From: an uncultured Bacilli bacterium
Lineage (GTDB): Bacteria > Bacillota_I > Bacilli_A > RFN20 > CAG-288
Assembly: GCA_934725685.1 (NCBI GenBank)
Contig: CAKVBX010000006.1
Coordinates: 1-57,029, forward strand
Length of the DNA: 57,029 nucleotides
Reading direction: 5' to 3'
Shown: in pieces, positions 6,976 through 15,885 of the stretch
Layout of the letters: the number at the start of each line of letters is the position of its first letter
How positions within the stretch are numbered: the first letter of the stretch is position 1
Notes under the pieces: generated by a model
Databases searched by the model: none
What the model was told of the DNA's origin: nothing
Seen by the model: the letters and a program-made list of their open reading frames with translations, nothing else
Translations under genes and position numbers: made by a program

Positions 6976-8834
6976 AATTGTTCTCCTTTCTTTTTGCGTT
7001 CCGCCTTCGGTTTTCTGACATGGCTTGTGCCGAAGAAGTGGATGATGAGTTCCATCATACCGACGGCGAAGCCGGCGATGACGATAAGGATTGTCGCATA
7101 GACGGCAGCCTGCTCATAGGCACCTTTGTCACCGAGTTCGTTCATCTCATAAGTGATGAGAAGTGTCTTCGGGGAAGAGACGACGATGATGGCGGAAAGT
7201 GCTGTCATGGAACGGACAAAGGAAGTGACGAGGGAGGAGAAGAGAGAATCCTTGATCAAAGGGACCGTGACGGAGGTAAAGACTTTACCGGTTCCTGCAC
7301 CCATGTCGGAAGCGGATTCCTCGATGGATTTATCGATCTGCTTCAAAGCGGTGACACCGGAACGGATACCGATAGGAAGGGAACGGACGATGAAGATGAT
7401 AATGATGATGGCCATGGTTCCGTAGATGAACTTGAGGAAGCCAGTATCAAAGAAGCCCTGGACAAAGCCGGTGACATAACCGATACCGAGAACGGTACCA
7501 GGAACGGCCATGGCGAGCATGGAAACGAATTCCATGACTCCTTTTCCAATGAATTTTTTCTTGACGACCAAGAAGGCGACAAGCATGGAAATGGCAGCGG
7601 TGATGACAGCGGCAACGAGAGATGTCCATACCGTATTCCAGAGGGAAGAGGAAGAAGAAGTGAAGATCTTCTTTCCGATTTCGGTCCAGTTTGCGGTAGT
7701 CCATACCAGGTTGTTGACATCGAGGTTTCTCCAGAAGGAGCAGATGAAGACAAGGATGTATAAGGAAATGACAAAAATGGAGGCGAGAGCGCAGATGATA
7801 CCTAACGGAATGACAACGGCCTTGTCCTCAATGAGGATTCTGGCTCTGGTTGCTTTTCCGGTCAAAGTAGAATAAGTCTTTCTTTCCAGCACGTACTTCT
7901 GAACGAAGTAGAAGGCCATGGAGATGCAAAGAAGGATGATAGCCATGGCGGCTGCTCTGTTTGGACCATCGTTACCATTGCTTCCCATATAGGAAGTGTA
8001 GATGGTTGTAGCCATGGTATCGACGGAACCGCCGATGATGAACGGGTTGGCGAAGTCGGCGATGGATTCGATGAAGGAGACCAAGAAGGCATTTCCGAAT
8101 CCAGGAATCAAAAGCGGGAAGGTAACTGTCCAGAAGACTTTCCAACGGGAGGCACCCATATCGCGGGCAGCCTCTTCCAAAGAGGGATCGATGTTTTTCA
8201 GCAGGGCTCGTAACATCAGGTAAGCCGTCGGGAAGAAGGTGATGATTTCAACAGTGACGACACCGGGGATACCGAAGAGCCCGTTGTTCATCGGTATATG
8301 GAAGAGCTTGTTGGTGATAAGTCCGGTATTTCCGAAAAGAAGAATGATGGCGATAGCGATGAGGAACGGCGGGGAGATGGTGGGGAGAATAGAAACAATT
8401 TTGAATAAAACACTGATGAGTTTACTTCTAAAATGAACGTATACCTCAACGTAAGCGAATAAGAATCCGATGAGTGTGGCACCAAAGGCAACAAGAAGAC
8501 CGATAATCATTGAATTCTTGATGGAATCCCCAAATGACAGCATATTGAAGATATAGGGGAAGTTTGCTCCTGAGAGGACTAAACCGTAGATTGGAATATC
8601 ATCTTCATTGACACCGATTTTCTTATGGACGGTAAAACCATTCGAAAAGACGGAGAGAAGAGGATAGACGACGAAGAAGAACAGGAAAACGGTGAGGAGC
8701 AGGATCATGATGACCGTGAAAGGTTCTTTCATCAGTTTCTTGGTATCAAGAATTTTGGACTGACGCTGTGCTTTTCTGGCTCGGATTCTGTTCTGTTTCT
8801 GCTCTTCCTTGGAAATTGAGATGGATTGATCCAT
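6972..8834 (-). CDS. ABC importer permease, two fused halves (FbpB/AfuB type)
   Basis: A 620-residue membrane protein with about 12 helices in two homologous halves, each carrying a permease-ATPase coupling loop: EEAARDMGASRWKVFW around residue 220 and EESASDMGAGTGKVF around residue 520. One gene thus supplies the whole transmembrane channel, as in FbpB-type iron and AEP-type phosphonate importers. The N-terminal 35 residues are highly charged and cytoplasmic. GGAGG lies just before the ATG. The gene lies between the binding lipoprotein gene and the ATPase gene and is co-transcribed with both. The substrate cannot be read from the permease. Confidence 0.92.
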   Translation of the reverse strand: MDQSISISKEEQKQNRIRARKAQRQSKILDTKKLMKEPFTVIMILLLTVFLFFFVVYPLLSVFSNGFTVHKKIGVNEDDIPIYGLVLSGANFPYIFNMLSFGDSIKNSMIIGLLVAFGATLIGFLFAYVEVYVHFRSKLISVLFKIVSILPTISPPFLIAIAIILLFGNTGLITNKLFHIPMNNGLFGIPGVVTVEIITFFPTAYLMLRALLKNIDPSLEEAARDMGASRWKVFWTVTFPLLIPGFGNAFLVSFIESIADFANPFIIGGSVDTMATTIYTSYMGSNGNDGPNRAAAMAIILLCISMAFYFVQKYVLERKTYSTLTGKATRARILIEDKAVVIPLGIICALASIFVISLYILVFICSFWRNLDVNNLVWTTANWTEIGKKIFTSSSSSLWNTVWTSLVAAVITAAISMLVAFLVVKKKFIGKGVMEFVSMLAMAVPGTVLGIGYVTGFVQGFFDTGFLKFIYGTMAIIIIIFIVRSLPIGIRSGVTALKQIDKSIEESASDMGAGTGKVFTSVTVPLIKDSLFSSLVTSFVRSMTALSAIIVVSSPKTLLITYEMNELGDKGAYEQAAVYATILIVIAGFAVGMMELIIHFFGTSHVRKPKAERKKKGEQL

Positions 8835-8913
8835 GTATTACCTCCTAGAAATAAGCGGAAAGGCCGAGAGGAAACTCTCGGCCTGATAGATTTCGTATCG
8901 GATGGAATCGGAA

Positions 8914-10023
8914 TTATGCTGTAACTTCGGTCTTGACGGCTTTGGTGAAGTCTTCGACGTAGTGAGCCGTGTTCTTCTTGGCATCGTCGAAGTCATAATC
9001 CATGACCGTGACCTTATCGATGCCGGCATCGATAGCAGCCTGAGGCTGCTTGGCACCATTGACGACGAGGAACTGATAGGAGCCGTTCTGGGCAGCGAGT
9101 TCGACGCATTCGGCACTGGTGGCGAAGTCGATGAACTTCTTAGCTAAGTTCGGATGCTTGGCACCCTTGAGGATGGCAGTGGCACCGACTTCATAGGAAG
9201 TTCCATCGGACGGAGCGCACATACCGATGTTGGTGTACTTCTTGTCGACAATCTGGTAGATGACATCGTGGAGGAATCCGATACCGATGACAGTCGTGCC
9301 GATACCGACTTCCTTGGAAGCACCGGAACCGGACTTGGTGTATTTGGCAGTGTTCTTGTCGAGTTCCTTGAAGTATTCCATGGCGGCAGTATCATCATAG
9401 CAGTCGATGGTTTCATTGTCGGAATTCGTATAAGTGGTCTTCTTACCGGCGGCTTTCTTCTGGACGATGGTGTTGACGACAAGTTTTGCAGTACCGGCAG
9501 TGGTCGGATGAGACCAAGTGATGTACTTGCTGTATTCCGGCTTGAGGAGATCATCCCAGGTGGAAGGAGCGGTGAGGTTGAGCTCGGCGAGCTTATCCTT
9601 GTTCCACATGAATCCTAAGATTCCCTTATAGATACCATACCAATAGTTGTTGGCATCCTTGAAGTTGGCATCAATCTTGTCATCGTTGGCAGATTTGTAC
9701 TTCTCGAGGAGACCGGCGGCTTTCAGAGCATTGTAAGGATCGGTGGTTCCGCCGAAGATGACGTCAGCACTCGGATTTCCTTTTTCGTTCTTGATCTGAG
9801 TTTCGATTTCACCGGAAGACTTACGGATCGGATTGACCTTGACGCCATACTTGTCTCCGAAGGCCTTGGCGACAGCGTTCATATAAGGTTCTTCACATCC
9901 GGCGATGAGGTTTAATTCACCTTCCAGCTCGGAACCGGAGCCAGAATCACCACCGCAGGCGGTCATTCCGAATAAACTGAACATGGCAGCGCAAGAAAGC
10001 GCAAAACTTAATTTGGATTTCAT
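8914..10023 (-). CDS. ABC importer substrate-binding lipoprotein (AfuA/FbpA-like)
   Basis: A 369-residue periplasmic-binding-protein-type lipoprotein. The signal peptide ends in a lipobox (GMTAC, Cys23), followed by a Gly/Ser linker and a class II solute-binding fold with typical iron/phosphonate family segments (SSGEIETQI, NPSADVIFGG, PSTWDDLLKPEY, TTAGTAK). The start at 10023 is fixed by AAGGAGGG; a longer start at 10074 lies inside the leader hairpin. I do not see the Tyr-Tyr pair that binds iron in FbpA, so the substrate may be an organophosphate or another anion rather than iron. It is the first gene of the operon 10023 to 5590, with an operator-like sequence over its promoter. Confidence 0.88.
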   Translation of the reverse strand: MKSKLSFALSCAAMFSLFGMTACGGDSGSGSELEGELNLIAGCEEPYMNAVAKAFGDKYGVKVNPIRKSSGEIETQIKNEKGNPSADVIFGGTTDPYNALKAAGLLEKYKSANDDKIDANFKDANNYWYGIYKGILGFMWNKDKLAELNLTAPSTWDDLLKPEYSKYITWSHPTTAGTAKLVVNTIVQKKAAGKKTTYTNSDNETIDCYDDTAAMEYFKELDKNTAKYTKSGSGASKEVGIGTTVIGIGFLHDVIYQIVDKKYTNIGMCAPSDGTSYEVGATAILKGAKHPNLAKKFIDFATSAECVELAAQNGSYQFLVVNGAKQPQAAIDAGIDKVTVMDYDFDDAKKNTAHYVEDFTKAVKTEVTA

Positions 10024-10044
10024 AAATCCCTCCTTGTAATTTTG

Positions 10045-10074
10045 ATGTTCAATCTGCTTACGAGAATTGAACAT
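10045..10074 (-). promoter_or_regulatory. Leader hairpin of the ABC importer operon
   Basis: ATGTTCAAT (10045-10053) and ATTGAACAT (10066-10074) form a perfect 9-base inverted repeat with a 12-base loop in the untranslated leader, about 10 bases before the ribosome site. It may stabilise the mRNA or be a protein site. There is no T-tract, so it is not a terminator. Confidence 0.6.
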
Positions 10075-10081
10075 TGCATAT

Positions 10082-10109
10082 ATTGTAGCGCTTACATAGA
10101 AAGTTTCAA
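10082..10109 (-). promoter_or_regulatory. Promoter of the ABC importer with overlapping operator
   Basis: On the minus strand, TTGAAA (10104-10109), 16 bases, TACAAT (10082-10087). A near-palindrome TGTAAGCGCTACA covers the spacer and -10 box. It matches 14 of 16 positions of the catabolite-response (cre) consensus and also resembles LacI-family operators. A protein bound here would block RNA polymerase. Confidence 0.6.
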
Positions 10110-10156
10110 GAAAAAATGTAAAAAACGGCTTTACTTTTATTGTGAATATTAAATAA

Positions 10157-10172
10157 ATGTTAACGTTAACGA
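10157..10172. promoter_or_regulatory. LacI/cre-like operator GTTAACGTTAAC
   Basis: A perfect 12-base palindrome (10159-10170) within a 16-base stretch that matches the cre consensus at 15 positions. It lies about 50 bases upstream of the -35 box of the leftward importer promoter. With the site at 10082-10097 it could form a two-operator loop about 75 bases apart. The rest of the 366-base region between the two genes is AT-rich without a gene. Confidence 0.55.
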
Positions 10173-10389
10173 TTATATATAATGTTCAAAATGTAATAAA
10201 AAGTATTGATTTACATAGAAATATCCATGAATTCAAATATATTGATTTTCTTTTTTGTTCCGTAACAGGTTACAACGCTGCTTCACTTTCGGCCGCTTTC
10301 TTTTTAAGGTTGTTTTTTGCTTTCTTCCTTTTTTGAAGTAGAAAAATCGGCTTCTTGTTATATAATTGAAGGCTAGGGAGGAACATTCG

Positions 10390-11031
10390 ATGGTTAAAGT
10401 ATTCAATTTTGAAAACAATCAAAAGGAATTCTCGGCAAACACTTATGTGATAGGTAAAATCAATGCGAACTGTGTCGTCATCGATATGGGTTCGACCGAT
10501 GACAGTGTCTATGACTATATCAAGGCACATCATGAAAAGGTAGAGGCGATTTTACTCACTCATGCCCATTTCGATCATATCCGCGGCTTAGTCCGTTTCC
10601 TCAAGCATTATAAAGGAAAATACGATATTCCGGTCTATCTTGCCACGGAAGATCAGGAGCTGCTTCAAAATCCGGTTTTGAATTCTTCCACGATGACCAA
10701 TGAAAACGTCCAAATCAATATTTCCACACTTCCTGTTACTGACGGAGACGAAATTTCTCTGAAAAGCTTCCATGTCAAAGTCATCCACACTCCTTTTCAT
10801 ACCAAGGGAAGCGTCTGTTATCTCTTTGAGGATGATAATGCTCTGTTTACGGGCGACACCCTTTTCAAAGGGGCTGTCGGTAGAGCCGATCTCCCTTCCA
10901 GTGAACCGGAGGAGATGAAGGAAAGCCTTGAAAAAATCAAGGCACTGAAGGACACGCTTGTCATCTATCCGGGGCATGGCCCGATTTCCAGACTGGAAAT
11001 CGAAAAGGAAGAGAATCCATTCCTGAAGTGA
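10390..11031 (+). CDS. Metallo-beta-lactamase-fold hydrolase (glyoxalase II-like)
   Basis: A 213-residue cytoplasmic hydrolase. The zinc motif THAHFDHIRG, the downstream His in IHTPFHTKGS, the bridging Asp in LFTGDTLFKG and the last His in YPGHGP are all present, as in the YcbL/glyoxalase II branch. Likely substrates are thioesters such as S-lactoyl conjugates, but this branch also has other hydrolases, so the substrate is open. The start is set by AGGGAGG; a TATAAT lies about 25 bases further up. It is a single gene ending in a shared terminator. Confidence 0.88.
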   Translation: MVKVFNFENNQKEFSANTYVIGKINANCVVIDMGSTDDSVYDYIKAHHEKVEAILLTHAHFDHIRGLVRFLKHYKGKYDIPVYLATEDQELLQNPVLNSSTMTNENVQINISTLPVTDGDEISLKSFHVKVIHTPFHTKGSVCYLFEDDNALFTGDTLFKGAVGRADLPSSEPEEMKESLEKIKALKDTLVIYPGHGPISRLEIEKEENPFLK

Positions 11032-11040
11032 AACGAATGA

Positions 11041-11084
11041 AAAATGGCTTTGAAGCAACCTGAACAGGTTCTCAAAGCCATTTT
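11041..11084. terminator. Bidirectional double-stem terminator
   Basis: The outer stem is 13 bases (11041-11053 with 11072-11084, AAAATGGCTTTGA and its complement). An inner stem AACCTG/CAGGTT spans 11057-11070. T-rich flanks on both strands let it end the hydrolase gene and metG. Confidence 0.9.
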
Positions 11085-11098
11085 ATTTTGTCTGTTTT

Positions 11099-12715
11099 TT
11101 ACTTTGTCACTGGGCCATCGATGAGTTCGGTGAGATAGGCGACTTCGTCCTCTTTCTTCAGTCTGGGGAAGAGGGCGCTGATGGCGTTGATGTGGATGCC
11201 GGAAAGTTTTCCGATCGTATGGGTGGAAGGGAGTGTGCGGAGTTCTTCCGGAACATTTTCCTGATCCAAGGCATCTTTGGTCTTGTTCGGCATCATCGGA
11301 GAGAGGATGATGGAACCGATACGGATGATTTCACTGGCGGCATAGAGGCATTCCTTCAGCAGTGCGGTATTGCCGTTTTTCGCCTGCGTCCAGGGAGCGA
11401 CATCATCGAAGTACTTGTTTCCAAGATTGATGAGCTCAATGGCTTTTTCGGCACCTTCGGTGATTTTGAGGTCTTCCATGAAGGCGTTGTACTGGATGAG
11501 CTTTTCCTCGATGTCCTGATAGAGCTTCTTGGTGAAATCGTTTTCCGGTTCCTGATATTCCGGAATGACACCATCGAAGTATTTGTTCATCATGGACAGC
11601 GTTCTGTTGACGAGATTACCGTAGGAGTTGGCAAGATCGGAGTTGAGTCTATCGATGAACTGGAGTGGCGTGAAGTTTCCGTCGGTTCCGAATTCAATCT
11701 CACGGACGATATAGTAACGGAGAGAATCGACACCATATTTCTCAATGAGCGGATAAGGAGAGATGGCATTCCCCAAGGATTTGGAAAGCTTGACACCACT
11801 CTTGGTCAGCAAAAGACCATGGACGATGACTTTGTCAGGCTCTCGGAGTCCTAAGGCCTTGAGAAGAATCGGCCAGTAGATGGTATGGAAACGGGTGATG
11901 TCTCTTCCGACAAGATGGATGATTTCCGCATCATCTCCCCAGAAGGTCTTGAAAAGTGTCTCATCCTCGGTTTTATATCCCAAGGCGGAGATGTAGTTGA
12001 GAAGAGCATCGATCCAGACGTAGATGACATGTTTCGGATTCTGATCGATCGGGATACCCCAGGTGAAGGAGGTTCTTGTGATGCAGAGATCCTCAAGTCC
12101 CGGCTTGATGAATGTGTTGATCATCTCGTTCATCTTGTCCTTGGAGAAGAAGTCGGGATGCTCTTCATAGAAGTTCAGAAGCCACGGGACGAACTTCTTG
12201 ACGTTGAGGAAGTAGGCTTCTTCCGAATCGAGGTGGACGGGACGGTGGCAATCCGGGCAGAAATGGTTTCCGTTTTCGTCGGTGATGACCTGGCTGTCGC
12301 TCCAGAAGGTTTCATCCGGAGTGCAGTACCAACCTTTATATTCGCCTAAATAGATGTCACCCTTTTCGAGCAGTTCATTGAATACTTTTTTGACTAAGGC
12401 GACATGATAATCGTCAGTTGTACGGACATAGTAGTCGTAGGAGATATCCAAAGCCTTCCAGACATCCTTGAAGGATTGGGCGATTCTGTCGACATAAGTC
12501 TGAGGATCGAGTCCGGCCGCTTCGGCCTTTTCCTGAATCTTCTGGCCGTGTTCATCGGACCCTGTCATGAACCGGACGTTATATCCTGCGAGTCTTTTAT
12601 ATCTGGCGATGGTATCGGCACAGACGCAGCAATAGGTGTGTCCGATGTGAATGTTGCCCGATGCGTAATAAATCGGTGTCGTCAGATAGAAATTTTTCTT
12701 TTTGTTATCAGCCAT
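11099..12715 (-). CDS. metG: Methionyl-tRNA synthetase, short form
   Basis: A 538-residue class I synthetase that charges tRNA-Met. HIGH motif HIGH (23-26) and KLSKS (309-313) are present. The zinc-knuckle insert is altered: C131-T-P-D134 where CxxC is expected, paired with an intact C153-x2-C156, so one ligand is missing or replaced by Asp. The protein stops after the anticodon-binding helical domain and lacks the C-terminal EMAP/Trbp111-like tRNA-binding domain of Bacillus MetRS (about 660 residues). GGGAGG precedes the ATG. The gene is monocistronic with a strong terminator. Confidence 0.96.
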   Translation of the reverse strand: MADNKKKNFYLTTPIYYASGNIHIGHTYCCVCADTIARYKRLAGYNVRFMTGSDEHGQKIQEKAEAAGLDPQTYVDRIAQSFKDVWKALDISYDYYVRTTDDYHVALVKKVFNELLEKGDIYLGEYKGWYCTPDETFWSDSQVITDENGNHFCPDCHRPVHLDSEEAYFLNVKKFVPWLLNFYEEHPDFFSKDKMNEMINTFIKPGLEDLCITRTSFTWGIPIDQNPKHVIYVWIDALLNYISALGYKTEDETLFKTFWGDDAEIIHLVGRDITRFHTIYWPILLKALGLREPDKVIVHGLLLTKSGVKLSKSLGNAISPYPLIEKYGVDSLRYYIVREIEFGTDGNFTPLQFIDRLNSDLANSYGNLVNRTLSMMNKYFDGVIPEYQEPENDFTKKLYQDIEEKLIQYNAFMEDLKITEGAEKAIELINLGNKYFDDVAPWTQAKNGNTALLKECLYAASEIIRIGSIILSPMMPNKTKDALDQENVPEELRTLPSTHTIGKLSGIHINAISALFPRLKKEDEVAYLTELIDGPVTK

Positions 12716-12833
12716 ATGAAAGCCTCCCTTAACAATGTAGATTATTATACCATGGTTTACCAGCCATCAATCGTTATGGAAGTGAGAAAGCGGATAGAAG
12801 CACAGAGACGGCTATCTTTCAGGAAGGGGAGAA

Positions 12834-14225
12834 TCAGGCGTTTGCCGATTTCTTCTCTTCCGCCTTCATTTTCCTAAACTCCAGCACCAAGAAAAGGATG
12901 GTGAAAAGGAAGGCGATGCTATCGGAAATCGGGGCTGCGTAGAGAATGCCGTCGATTCCACAGGCCATCGGAAGAAGGATAGTCAGCGGGACAAAGCTGA
13001 TGACATCTCGGATCAAGGATAATGTCGCTGCCTTGACCGGGGAGGAAATTGCCTGAAGGAAGATGGAGGTCGCCTTCTGGATTCCGGTGAAAAGAATTAG
13101 ACTCAGATAGATGCGGACGGTCTTTTCTCCGAATTCGAAATAGAGGTCCGGATTGGAGGTATTGGCTCCGAAGATGGAGATGAGTTGGACAGGGATGGTC
13201 TGGAAGAGGATGGTTGCGATAAGACAAACGATTGCGGAGGCGAGTATGACAATCTGATAGGCTTTCCGCACTCTATGATACTTCTTTGCACCATAGTTGT
13301 ATCCGAAAATCGGCTGTGCCCCGGCGGCGATGCCGACGACGATATTGATGACGATGGTAAAGATCTTCATGACCACGCCGACAATTGCCTGAGGATCGTT
13401 GATGCCATAGGGAGACTTTGCTCCGTATTTGGCCAGCATGTTCATGGAGACGACGGAAATGATGACGATGGAGATCTGAGTGAGGAAAGAGGAAAATCCT
13501 AATTTGACGGTTTCCCATAAGGCATGGAAATCGATAAGGGGAGATTTTAGAGTGAGACGGAAGGTCTTGGATCTGAAAAGATAGAGGATGGAAATGAGGA
13601 AAGAGACAATCTGACCGATGATGGTGGCTAAGGCGGCTCCGGTCAACCCCATATCCAAGACCAAAATCATCACAGCATCCAGAATGATATTGGTGACAGC
13701 GCCGGACACCATGCTGATCATGGCGATTTTCGGTGAGCCATCGGCGCGGATGATGCTATTGAGCGCGTTCATGAGAATGTAAAAAGGAAAACCGATGACG
13801 ATGATGAATCCGTATTCGTGTGCTTTTTCCAGGGAGTCTGCTGTTTTGGCACCGAAGAGGGAAAGGATATTGTCTAATAAAGGAAAACAGATGGCATAGA
13901 AAAGAACGGATATCACAGTGGCGGCCACCAGTGTGGTTTTGACGATCTTTTCCATTTTGTCTTTTTCCCCTCTTCCTAAACAAAGGGACATCAGACTGGC
14001 CGCACCGTCTCCGAGCATCAGGCTGAAGGCTAAGGCGATGACCGTGAGAGGGAAGACAATCGTTGTCGCAGTATTTCCGATAGAGCCGACGGACGAATTT
14101 CCGATGAAAATCTGATCGACGATGTTGTATAGTGCACTGATCAGAAGTGACAGGACACATGGAATAGAAAACTTCAGAATCAGCTTTCCGATTTTTTCCT
14201 CTCCTAAGTAAGTCTCAGAATTCAT
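12834..14225 (-). CDS. MATE-family exporter (MepA-like)
   Basis: A 463-residue membrane protein with 12 predicted helices in two homologous halves. The N-terminal run IGKLILKFSIPCVLSLLISALYN is split here only to show its MepA-type start: IPCVLSLLISALYNIVDQ. The later stretch GDGAASLMSLCLGRGE is typical of the MepA/VmrA branch. These antiporters export cationic drugs and dyes using sodium or proton gradients; the natural substrate is unknown. GGAGG precedes the ATG. The gene has its own promoter about 90 bases upstream and a terminator-like hairpin in its leader, so it may be controlled by attenuation. The C-terminus is a charged cytoplasmic tail. Confidence 0.92.
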   Translation of the reverse strand: MNSETYLGEEKIGKLILKFSIPCVLSLLISALYNIVDQIFIGNSSVGSIGNTATTIVFPLTVIALAFSLMLGDGAASLMSLCLGRGEKDKMEKIVKTTLVAATVISVLFYAICFPLLDNILSLFGAKTADSLEKAHEYGFIIVIGFPFYILMNALNSIIRADGSPKIAMISMVSGAVTNIILDAVMILVLDMGLTGAALATIIGQIVSFLISILYLFRSKTFRLTLKSPLIDFHALWETVKLGFSSFLTQISIVIISVVSMNMLAKYGAKSPYGINDPQAIVGVVMKIFTIVINIVVGIAAGAQPIFGYNYGAKKYHRVRKAYQIVILASAIVCLIATILFQTIPVQLISIFGANTSNPDLYFEFGEKTVRIYLSLILFTGIQKATSIFLQAISSPVKAATLSLIRDVISFVPLTILLPMACGIDGILYAAPISDSIAFLFTILFLVLEFRKMKAEEKKSANA

Positions 14226-14251
14226 AAAATAACCTCCTTGTGAAACAAAAA

Positions 14252-14300
14252 GACATTAACCATTTTCTCGTCGGACAGTGAGAAAATAACAGTTAATGTC
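14252..14300 (-). promoter_or_regulatory. Attenuator-like hairpin in the MATE gene leader
   Basis: GACATTAAC plus ATTTTCTC (14252-14260, 14262-14269) pair with GAGAAAAT plus GTTAATGTC (14280-14287, 14292-14300). The 17-pair stem has one small bulge and a 10-base loop. On the minus strand it is followed by TTTTT (14251-14247), about 15 bases before the ribosome site. It lies inside the predicted 86-base leader and would stop transcription before the gene unless an alternative structure forms. Confidence 0.65.
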
Positions 14301-14317
14301 AACCGATATCGCAATTG

Positions 14318-14346
14318 ATTATCACAAAATAGCTTTTTCTATGTAA
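14318..14346 (-). promoter_or_regulatory. MATE gene promoter
   Basis: On the minus strand TTACAT (14341-14346), 17 bases, GATAAT (14318-14323) with an upstream TG (extended -10). The predicted start is near 14311. Confidence 0.5.
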
Positions 14347-14356
14347 TTCTTTTTTT

Positions 14357-14372
14357 CTGAAAACGTTTCCAA
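14357..14372 (-). promoter_or_regulatory. cre-like site upstream of the MATE promoter
   Basis: On the minus strand TTGGAAACGTTTTCAG matches 15 of 16 positions of the cre consensus. It starts about 10 bases upstream of the -35 box, a position more usual for activation than repression. Confidence 0.5.
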
Positions 14373-14418
14373 TTTTATGGAAGCGAAGCTAATGGAATCC
14401 CGAATCGTTTCATATAAA

Positions 14419-14456
14419 AACATCGGACTTTACCGGATTCGGTATTGTCCGATGTT
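14419..14456 (-). terminator. Terminator of the FAD oxidoreductase gene
   Basis: Stem AACATCGGAC/GTCCGATGTT (14419-14428 with 14447-14456), a 2-by-2 internal loop, then TACCG/CGGTA with loop GATT. On the minus strand TTTTT follows. Confidence 0.88.
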
Positions 14457-14472
14457 AAGTAAATGGGAAAAA

Positions 14473-15885
14473 TCAGATTTTCTTCATGATGGTATCAGCG
14501 ACATAGATACCGGTTGCGGAAGCCTGCATGAGACCTCTGGTGACACCGGCTCCATCGCCGATGGTATAGAGACCATCGATTGGCGTCATGAGCTCGTTGT
14601 CGACCTTCACTTTAGTGGAGTAGAACTTTACCTCGACACCATAGAGCAGGGTGTTTTTGCTGTAGAGACCGGGGCAGAGATGATCGAATGCCTTGAGGGA
14701 TTCGATGATTGTCGTCAGATGACGGGGAGGGAGGACGAAGGAAAGATCACCGGGGACAGCTGTCTTGAGCGTCGGAACGGTTGTGGATTTGGCAAGGCGT
14801 TCCTTGGTGGTTCTTCTGCCCTTGAGTAGGTCGCCGAGTCTCTGGACCATGATGGGGCCGCCGGTGAGCATGTTGGCAAGCTTTGCGATATACTGACCAT
14901 ATTCGATTGGCTGATTGAATGGTTCCGTGAAACGGGTGGAGACAAGGATGGCGAAGTTGGTGTTCTCCGTCCACTTGCTCTTGTCGCCGTAGCTGTGACC
15001 GTTGACGACGGCAAGTCCGTTTTCATAATGTTCTTCCGAGACGACACCGCCCGGATTCATGCAGAAGGTGCGGACCTTGTTCTCATAGGTGTCTCCGTAA
15101 TAGACCATTTTGGCTTCATAGAGAACCTTGGTAAGGCAGTCCATGACGGAATTGGGCACTTCGACACGGACACCGATATCGACTTCGTTGTTGGAAGTCG
15201 GAAGGTTGAGTTTCTTGACAGTCTGGTCGAGCCACTCAGCACCTCCTCTTCCAGGAGCAACGACGATATGGTTGGATAGGACGGTGAACTCTTCCTTATT
15301 GAACGGCTTGAGTGTGACACCGGTGACTCTGTTGTTTTCGACAAGGATATCTTTTGCTTCGGTAAGCGGAAGGAAGGTGATGTTCTTGTTCTTCATCAGT
15401 TCATCATACATGCCGGAGAGGACATCGTAGGCTCTTTCGGTTCCAAGATGACGGATTGGGCAGCGGATGAGCTTGATGTTATAGCGGGATGCGTTATAGG
15501 CAATCTCATCGATTTTCTTATCATCCATGCCTTCGATGGTTTCGTCGGCACCGAAGCGCAGATAATATTCGTCTGCTTCATGGATGAGGTCCATTGCTTT
15601 TTCATGGCCGACATATTCGTTGAGATGTCCGCCGACATCATCGGAAAGCGAGAGTTTTCCATCTGAGAAAGCTCCGGCTCCGGACCAACCGGAGACGATG
15701 GCACAGGGCTTGCAGTGTGCGCAGACACCCGTTTTTCTTGCCGGGCATTTGCGGGATGCGATATCCCTTCCCATGTCGACGATAAGGACCTTGAGATCCG
15801 GTCTTTTGTCATTGATTTTCAAGGCAGTGAAAATGCCCGCAGGGCCGGCCCCAACAATGACGACATCATATTTCAATTGTTCCAT
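14473..15885 (-). CDS. FAD-dependent oxidoreductase (COG2509 type)
   Basis: A 470-residue flavoprotein with an N-terminal FAD-binding Rossmann motif GAGPAG (12-17) and the C-terminal FAD-contact segment GLYTIGDGAGVTRGLMQASATG that closes the nucleotide site. Between them a Cys-rich stretch (KCPARKTGVCAHCKPC, about 46-61) may bind a metal or take part in redox chemistry. This COG2509 group is annotated as NAD(FAD)-utilizing dehydrogenase; the physiological substrate is not known. A TATAAT lies about 22 bases before the ATG with only weak ribosome-site complementarity between, so the leader is short. Single gene with a strong terminator. Confidence 0.88.
   Translation of the reverse strand: MEQLKYDVVIVGAGPAGIFTALKINDKRPDLKVLIVDMGRDIASRKCPARKTGVCAHCKPCAIVSGWSGAGAFSDGKLSLSDDVGGHLNEYVGHEKAMDLIHEADEYYLRFGADETIEGMDDKKIDEIAYNASRYNIKLIRCPIRHLGTERAYDVLSGMYDELMKNKNITFLPLTEAKDILVENNRVTGVTLKPFNKEEFTVLSNHIVVAPGRGGAEWLDQTVKKLNLPTSNNEVDIGVRVEVPNSVMDCLTKVLYEAKMVYYGDTYENKVRTFCMNPGGVVSEEHYENGLAVVNGHSYGDKSKWTENTNFAILVSTRFTEPFNQPIEYGQYIAKLANMLTGGPIMVQRLGDLLKGRRTTKERLAKSTTVPTLKTAVPGDLSFVLPPRHLTTIIESLKAFDHLCPGLYSKNTLLYGVEVKFYSTKVKVDNELMTPIDGLYTIGDGAGVTRGLMQASATGIYVADTIMKKI

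Noticed and set aside
10024..10074. Longer N-terminus of the ABC binding lipoprotein
   Set aside because: It would start inside the leader hairpin and bury the signal peptide. The ATG at 10023 has a strong ribosome site and gives a proper lipobox.
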